Source: an uncultured Chthoniobacterales bacterium (lineage in GTDB: Bacteria; Verrucomicrobiota; Verrucomicrobiia; Chthoniobacterales; UBA10450). From it: a stretch of 9,556 nucleotides of DNA. Shown here piece after piece: positions 6,910 through 9,556 of this stretch. The notes under the pieces are model-generated. The model was not told where the DNA came from and made no database searches. It worked only from the letters and a program-made list of their open reading frames with translations. The number at the start of each line of letters is the position of its first letter. The stretch's first letter is position 1. Position numbers and translations under genes: made by a program. Where the stretch lies: NCBI GenBank assembly GCA_955652155.1, contig CATPAT010000037.1, positions 1 to 9,556 on the forward strand. Direction: 5' to 3'.

Positions 6910-6928
6910 TTATCCCAAAATCGGATAA
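6910..6928. repeat. TTATCC/GGATAA inverted repeat
   Basis: Perfect 6-bp arms, TTATCC (6910-6915) and GGATAA (6923-6928), around a 7-nt centre. The geometry is that of a recombinase core or a small operator. GGATAA also occurs twice in the direct repeat at 6147-6171. It lies between the last island fragment and marR and may mark the other edge of the island. The region 6838-6969 has no other gene that I can support. Confidence 0.4.
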
Positions 6929-6969
6929 TGAGAGGCACCGTTGCCGGTTCGAGTGCGGCCGGCGTGAGA

Positions 6970-7380
6970 CTATTTTCTTAGTCGCTCCAGTGCTTCGATC
7001 AATTCCTCGCTTCGACCACGAATCTCTTGTCGGTGCGCGGAAGCCAGCTCTTCGATCAACTTGTCACCCTGGGGGGTGAGCTCGAGAAATCGACGGCGGC
7101 GATCGCTCCGGACTGCCGTGCGTGTGATTAATTCTCTTTCGACCAAGCGGTCGACAATGTTGACAGCGGAATGATGTCTTACCTGAAGGCGCTCACTCAG
7201 TTGCGAAATGTTGAGCCCTCCGCTCGAAGCAAACACCTTGATCGCCAAGAGCGCCTCGTATTGCTCGGGGCTAAGATGGCTCTTAGCGCTTAGAAAATCT
7301 TTGCTAAAACGCAGGAACTTGCGCAGCAAATAGCGAAAATTAGCCAAGGCCTCGTAATCACCAGGCTCATGTCGGGGCAT
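6970..7380 (-). CDS. MarR-family transcriptional regulator
   Basis: 136 residues, the usual size for a MarR winged-helix dimer. N-terminal dimerisation helices (10-32) are followed by LSPEQYEALLAIKVF, the helix-turn-helix LNISQLSERLQVRHHSAVNI (56-75), a DRLVERELI recognition-helix end, and the wing RSDRRRRFLELT (91-102) with the conserved D93-R94. The C-terminal helix supplies the rest of the dimer interface. Members usually repress their own gene and a divergent neighbour and release DNA on binding a phenolic or other small ligand; no ligand can be inferred here. The start ATG 7380 is fixed by a strong Shine-Dalgarno. A perfect palindrome 30 nt upstream is the likely autoregulatory site. The divergent neighbour is a pseudopilin gene. 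Confidence 0.93.
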   Translation of the reverse strand: MPRHEPGDYEALANFRYLLRKFLRFSKDFLSAKSHLSPEQYEALLAIKVFASSGGLNISQLSERLQVRHHSAVNIVDRLVERELITRTAVRSDRRRRFLELTPQGDKLIEELASAHRQEIRGRSEELIEALERLRK

Positions 7381-7383
7381 TCG

Positions 7384-7392
7384 ACCTCCTTT
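7384..7392 (-). promoter_or_regulatory. Strong ribosome binding site of the marR gene
   Basis: Read on the - strand it is AAAGGAGGT followed by CGA and ATG at 7380, close to the ideal anti-16S sequence. It decides the marR start and is the only strong Shine-Dalgarno noted in the window. Confidence 0.85.
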
Positions 7393-7410
7393 CGGACTGC
7401 GCCTGATTAA

Positions 7411-7427
7411 ATATCGACCGTCGATAT
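7411..7427. promoter_or_regulatory. Candidate MarR operator, perfect 17-bp palindrome
   Basis: ATATCGAC-C-GTCGATAT has perfect 8-bp arms around one central base. It lies in the 82-nt region between the divergent marR and pseudopilin genes. MarR dimers bind palindromes of 16-20 bp, often within their own promoter, so it would be expected to control marR and perhaps the pilin. No second copy was noticed. Confidence 0.7.
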
Positions 7428-7428
7428 G

Positions 7429-7459
7429 TTGGCATGGCGGGTGCTATTTCTTCTATACT
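7429..7459 (+). promoter_or_regulatory. Weak promoter candidate for the pseudopilin gene
   Basis: TTGGCA (7429-7434) and TATACT (7454-7459) each match the sigma-70 consensus at 5 of 6 positions, but the spacer is 19 bp and the -10 ends only 3 nt before the ATG at 7463. The expected transcription start would fall within the first codon, so either the site is not the true promoter or the mRNA is unusual. The -35 directly abuts the palindrome. Confidence 0.3.
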
Positions 7460-7462
7460 ATT

Positions 7463-7864
7463 ATGAATACGTCCACGGCAAAGTCGCACCGGGGCTTCAC
7501 CCTCGTCGAAATCATGATTGTCGTTGCCATTATTGCTCTCTTGGCGGCGATCGCGGTCCCGGGTTTCCTCCGGGCGCGCAAACGCTCGCAAGCCAGCCGA
7601 ATTCTGAACGATCTGCGAATGATCGACTCGGCATGCGACCAATACGCCATCGAAACCAACCGAACAACCGGTGCCACCGTCAACATCGCCGATTGGACGA
7701 ACTACTTGAAAAAGGGTTCACTCCTTTACAACAGCGGAAACAGCTTATTGGGGTCTGCCTATGGTAACCAAGTGGTTGACACTATCCCAACGGTGCCTCC
7801 AAACGACTACGCCACATTGTCGGACGTAGCCGGCGTCGGCTTTTGGTCGCCCTACGGGCCATAG
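7463..7864 (+). CDS. Type II secretion/type IV pilin-like protein (prepilin N-terminal methylation domain)
   Basis: 133 residues. The prepilin signature KSHRG|FTLVEIMIVVAIIALL has the cleavage Gly at 11, Phe at +1 and Glu at +5, followed by a hydrophobic helix to about residue 34 (AIAVPGFLRAR). The short positively charged leader would be removed by a PilD-type peptidase, which is not in the window. The remainder (RILNDLRMIDSACDQYAIET, then a disordered loop to FWSPYGP) matches the style of the many stand-alone pseudopilins of Verrucomicrobiota. It could be a minor pilin or pseudopilin for an envelope apparatus; no partner genes are nearby. ATG 7463 is the only in-frame start that leaves a leader; there is no Shine-Dalgarno. 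It is divergent from marR and probably shares its operator region. Confidence 0.9.
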   Translation: MNTSTAKSHRGFTLVEIMIVVAIIALLAAIAVPGFLRARKRSQASRILNDLRMIDSACDQYAIETNRTTGATVNIADWTNYLKKGSLLYNSGNSLLGSAYGNQVVDTIPTVPPNDYATLSDVAGVGFWSPYGP

Positions 7865-7939
7865 CCCGATTGGGTTCGGCGCAATCTTAAAGCAACGGAT
7901 TTCTCTCGGCGGCTAGAATCTTGCTCCCGATTCGTCGGC

Positions 7940-8314
7940 ATGGATGGACAGACGCCCATCGATCAATTGGAAGAACTAACGGACGTTAATATTGCAATCA
8001 GAATGATTCAGGACGCCCAAGACAATGCGACTGACTCAATTGTGTTGGTGTCTGGAGACAGCGATCAAGAACCAGCGATCCATTGGATTCACGACAGATT
8101 CCTTAAAATTTCGCTCACGGTTTACATTCCTGTTCTTCCGTCGGAGGCAGGTCAAAGACGAATCGACTTTTACGGCAGCATTGGCGTTTCCTGTACTCCG
8201 CTTCCTTTGGACGGTTTGACAGCTCATCAATTGCCGCCTGTTGTTAAACTCTATGAGGGCGGCGTTTCTAAAGGTGCTGCCATGCGCCCAAAAGAATGGG
8301 CGATTACCACCTAA
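7940..8314 (+). CDS. NYN-domain (PIN-like nuclease) protein, N-terminally truncated
   Basis: 124 residues matching the middle and end of NYN/LabA-type proteins: EELTDVNIAIRMIQDAQ (11-27), DSIVLVSGDSD (32-42) with PAIHWI after it, TVYIP (60-64), and a C-terminal HQLPPVV...RPKEW (97-120). NYN proteins are metal-dependent RNases or related folds. The first strand with the DxxN metal-binding motif, which normally lies 80-100 residues before TDVN, is missing: the frame upstream is open only to 7865 and shows no such motif. The ATG at 7940 has no Shine-Dalgarno. I therefore think it is a 5'-truncated remnant, probably inactive, although D15, D40 and D42 are kept. It lies 75 nt after the pilin gene. 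Confidence 0.7.
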   Translation: MDGQTPIDQLEELTDVNIAIRMIQDAQDNATDSIVLVSGDSDQEPAIHWIHDRFLKISLTVYIPVLPSEAGQRRIDFYGSIGVSCTPLPLDGLTAHQLPPVVKLYEGGVSKGAAMRPKEWAITT

Positions 8315-8340
8315 TTCGGGCTAATTCGGCCTATTTCGGG
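8311..8340. repeat. Tandem decamer CTAATTCGGG (3 copies) over a stop codon
   Basis: CTAATTCGGG, CTAATTCGGC and CTATTTCGGG follow each other exactly. The first unit contains the TAA that ends the NYN gene (8312-8314), so the repeat supplies its stop. Confidence 0.75.
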
Positions 8341-8383
8341 CAAGTTAGGACACTACCAGGCGGTGCTACACTGCAAAAGGTTT

Positions 8384-8447
8384 CAATGATCCAAAGATTC
8401 ATTGATTCAATGATTCAAAGATTCAATGATTCAATGATTCAGGGATT
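8384..8447. repeat. Tandem octamer array, CAATGATT type (8 copies)
   Basis: Eight contiguous 8-bp units with consensus CAATGATT: CAATGATC, CAAAGATT, CATTGATT, CAATGATT, CAAAGATT, CAATGATT, CAATGATT, CAGGGATT; a diverged ninth follows. The period is exact. It lies between the convergent NYN and delta-60/dockerin genes. An open frame read across it gives an 8-residue repeat (SMIQRFND) that I regard as non-genic. Confidence 0.85.
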
Positions 8448-8488
8448 CAAATGCTCCAAGGCAAATCTTTCTGAGGAACGTTTGAGCA

Positions 8489-8506
8489 AATCTTGCGAAC
8501 AAGATT
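8489..8506. terminator. Hairpin between convergent genes, possible bidirectional terminator
   Basis: AATCTTG-CGAA-CAAGATT is a perfect 7-bp stem with a 4-nt loop (TTCG on the - strand). The position between two convergent genes suits a bidirectional terminator. The stem is AT-rich and no strong T tract follows on either strand, so the function is uncertain. GCAAATCTT occurs twice nearby (8461-8469 and 8486-8494). Confidence 0.35.
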
Positions 8507-8548
8507 AATACGTACCCGCGCGCGGCTTTAAGGATTCCAAGAAATATT

Positions 8549-9556
8549 CTAGCGATTCTGTGACGAGTTCCGAACTGCAGTGCGAGCTTCCGATTTCGTA
8601 GATGAGGTTTTACTACCCCGGCTGTCTACAGGAACTGGACCCGTCGGAGCCGCACTTGGCAAAGTCGCCGGACTGGTTGATGGCAGCGGGGGCAGTGAGG
8701 TGCGTGTTTGTCCCTGAGTTATCGACACATCGTTACCGTCAATGATGCCGTTGGCATTAACATCTTCTCTGAAGTTGGTAGCGGTCACCGGCTGACGAGT
8801 CTGCCCTTGCACCGCCGAGACATCATTTCCGTCGACAAGGCCGTTAGCGTTTACGTCGCCAAGGAGCACGCCCATTTGTACAGAAACGTTGCCGGAATTA
8901 TTTTGCGAATCAATCACGTTATTCAAAGTAACCGTGGTGTACTGGGCGTTGGGAACTCCGGTGAGATTCTCCGTGCATTGATTCGTCTTCGGCCCACTGC
9001 TGACGGAGCCACCAGTCGTGCCGGCGCTACCGCAATTGGTCACGTCGTTCACGAACGTAAACACAACCGAGTAATTGCCGCTACTGCCGCCGCTCCGACA
9101 CTCAACTCCACGGGTTCCGGTGAGCGGCAGGTTAACATCGAACGTGCCAGCGCTGCCGTGGGTGAGCCTGGATACCACGCTCAACAACGGCACGCTCAGA
9201 AACGCATTCCGCACCGATTCCGTGATGCTCTCCGAGCCGTTCAAGTAGCCGCTGTCATAATAACCGCGAGCGCGGATGTAGAAGTTCTGTCCGGTCGGCA
9301 GGTTCAAACCTGTCAGGGTCCAGTTGCTGCCGGCCGCCGTGCCGTTGCCCAGGGGAGTGTAGTTTACATTGTCGGTTGAATACTCAAAGGTAACGCGCCT
9401 GAATTGCGGGCTTGAGCCGCCGCGTGTCCAGGTAATGGTGGTTTGCGTCACAGCCAGGTTTTGCAGCGCAGCGGTATCGTTACTCAAACGGGCAATGTAA
9501 TTGCGCGTCTGTCCGCCGATGCTGTTCGTTCCGTTGAAAATGCCGCCCGCTAAAAT
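8549..9556 (-). CDS. Large secreted protein with delta-60 repeat and C-terminal dockerin-like domain, 5' end outside window
   Basis: The frame is open to the right edge: 335 residues of the C-terminal part are visible. The first residues, ILAGGIFNGTNSIGGQTRNY then IARLSND, match the end of a delta-60 beta-propeller repeat. A fibronectin-like beta domain (TQTTITWTRGGSSPQFRRVT ... YIRARGY) and a further Cys-containing beta domain follow. Two calcium-loop repeats of dockerin type are then seen: DVNANGLVDGND (8822-8857) and DVNANGIIDGND (8729-8764), with Asp/Asn at positions 1, 3, 5, 9 and 12. A Ser/Pro/Thr-rich tail ends the protein. It is probably extracellular or surface-bound; the signal peptide would lie outside the window. 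The TTG at 9487 is internal, since family sequence continues upstream of it. Verrucomicrobiota carry many such proteins (recollection); the ligand is unknown. Confidence 0.88.
   Translation of the reverse strand: MLAGGIFNGTNSIGGQTRNYIARLSNDTAALQNLAVTQTTITWTRGGSSPQFRRVTFEYSTDNVNYTPLGNGTAAGSNWTLTGLNLPTGQNFYIRARGYYDSGYLNGSESITESVRNAFLSVPLLSVVSRLTHGSAGTFDVNLPLTGTRGVECRSGGSSGNYSVVFTFVNDVTNCGSAGTTGGSVSSGPKTNQCTENLTGVPNAQYTTVTLNNVIDSQNNSGNVSVQMGVLLGDVNANGLVDGNDVSAVQGQTRQPVTATNFREDVNANGIIDGNDVSITQGQTRTSLPPLPSTSPATLPSAAPTGPVPVDSRGSKTSSTKSEARTAVRNSSQNR

Noticed and set aside
6943..6967. tRNA 3'-end-like sequence GCCGG-TTCGAGT-GCGGC
   Set aside because: It resembles a T arm, but the invariant pair 53-61 is G-G, the variable region before it does not fit an anticodon arm, and the following bases do not match the tRNA-Val acceptor.
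8384..8447. CRISPR array
   Set aside because: Units are 8 bp and contiguous with no spacers; no cas genes.
8296..8508. 70-codon open frame over the octamer array
   Set aside because: Its protein is only the translated 8-bp repeat (8-residue period) and it overlaps the NYN gene end.
8708..9379. 223-codon open frame on the + strand
   Set aside because: It is antisense to the delta-60/dockerin protein, whose domains are clear; composition gives no family signal.
9485..9487. TTG as the start of the right-edge protein
   Set aside because: The frame continues to the window edge with a recognisable delta-60 repeat (GGIFNG...IARL), so it is internal.

Overview
The window looks like soil Verrucomicrobiota, probably the Chthoniobacterales/Spartobacteria group. 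The grounds are indirect. The spaces between genes are packed with short-period repeats of a kind I associate with those genomes. There is a lone type II secretion pilin-like protein (pseudopilin) of verrucomicrobial style, and a delta-60/dockerin-like secreted protein at the right edge. No rRNA or other firm taxonomic marker is present, so this placement is inference.

Left part (1-2650): two consecutive genes of purine biosynthesis, purF (5' end outside the window) and purM, on the + strand. The purF-purM junction has been invaded by a heptamer inverted repeat, and the only ATG codons available to purM lie inside it. Next (2651-4797) come two unrelated-looking aldo/keto reductases on the + strand. 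Each is preceded by a gap filled with dispersed repeats (an inverted CCGCGGAT repeat before the first; CAGGAAAC, CTCAACNN and TGATTCGCG arrays before the second). They may be transcribed separately.

Middle (4984-5874, - strand): a MaoC-like hydratase followed by a small, very basic protein with two 'ARWA' helical repeats, a likely DNA-binding or chromatin-type protein. From about 5970 to 6969 the sequence looks like the scar of a decayed mobile island. A tRNA-Val(TAC) gene breaks off just past its anticodon loop. About 340 nt without a gene follow, then a type I restriction-modification HsdM cut to its first 125 or so residues, then a short C-terminal-looking fragment in another frame, and a TTATCC/GGATAA inverted repeat. 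No integrase, hsdS or hsdR remains here.

Right part (6970-9556): a MarR-family repressor (-) is divergent from a pseudopilin gene (+), and a perfect 8+1+8 palindrome, the best regulatory site in the window, lies between them. An NYN-domain protein lacking the usual N-terminal third follows on +. A gap with a decamer repeat, an eight-copy octamer array and a hairpin separates it from a convergent, large secreted protein (-) that runs off the right end and finishes in a two-repeat dockerin-like calcium-binding domain.

I see no complete multi-gene defence or other novel system. The most unusual features are the repeats: several arrays with an exact 8-bp period but unrelated unit sequences, and repeats that reach into or abut start and stop codons.
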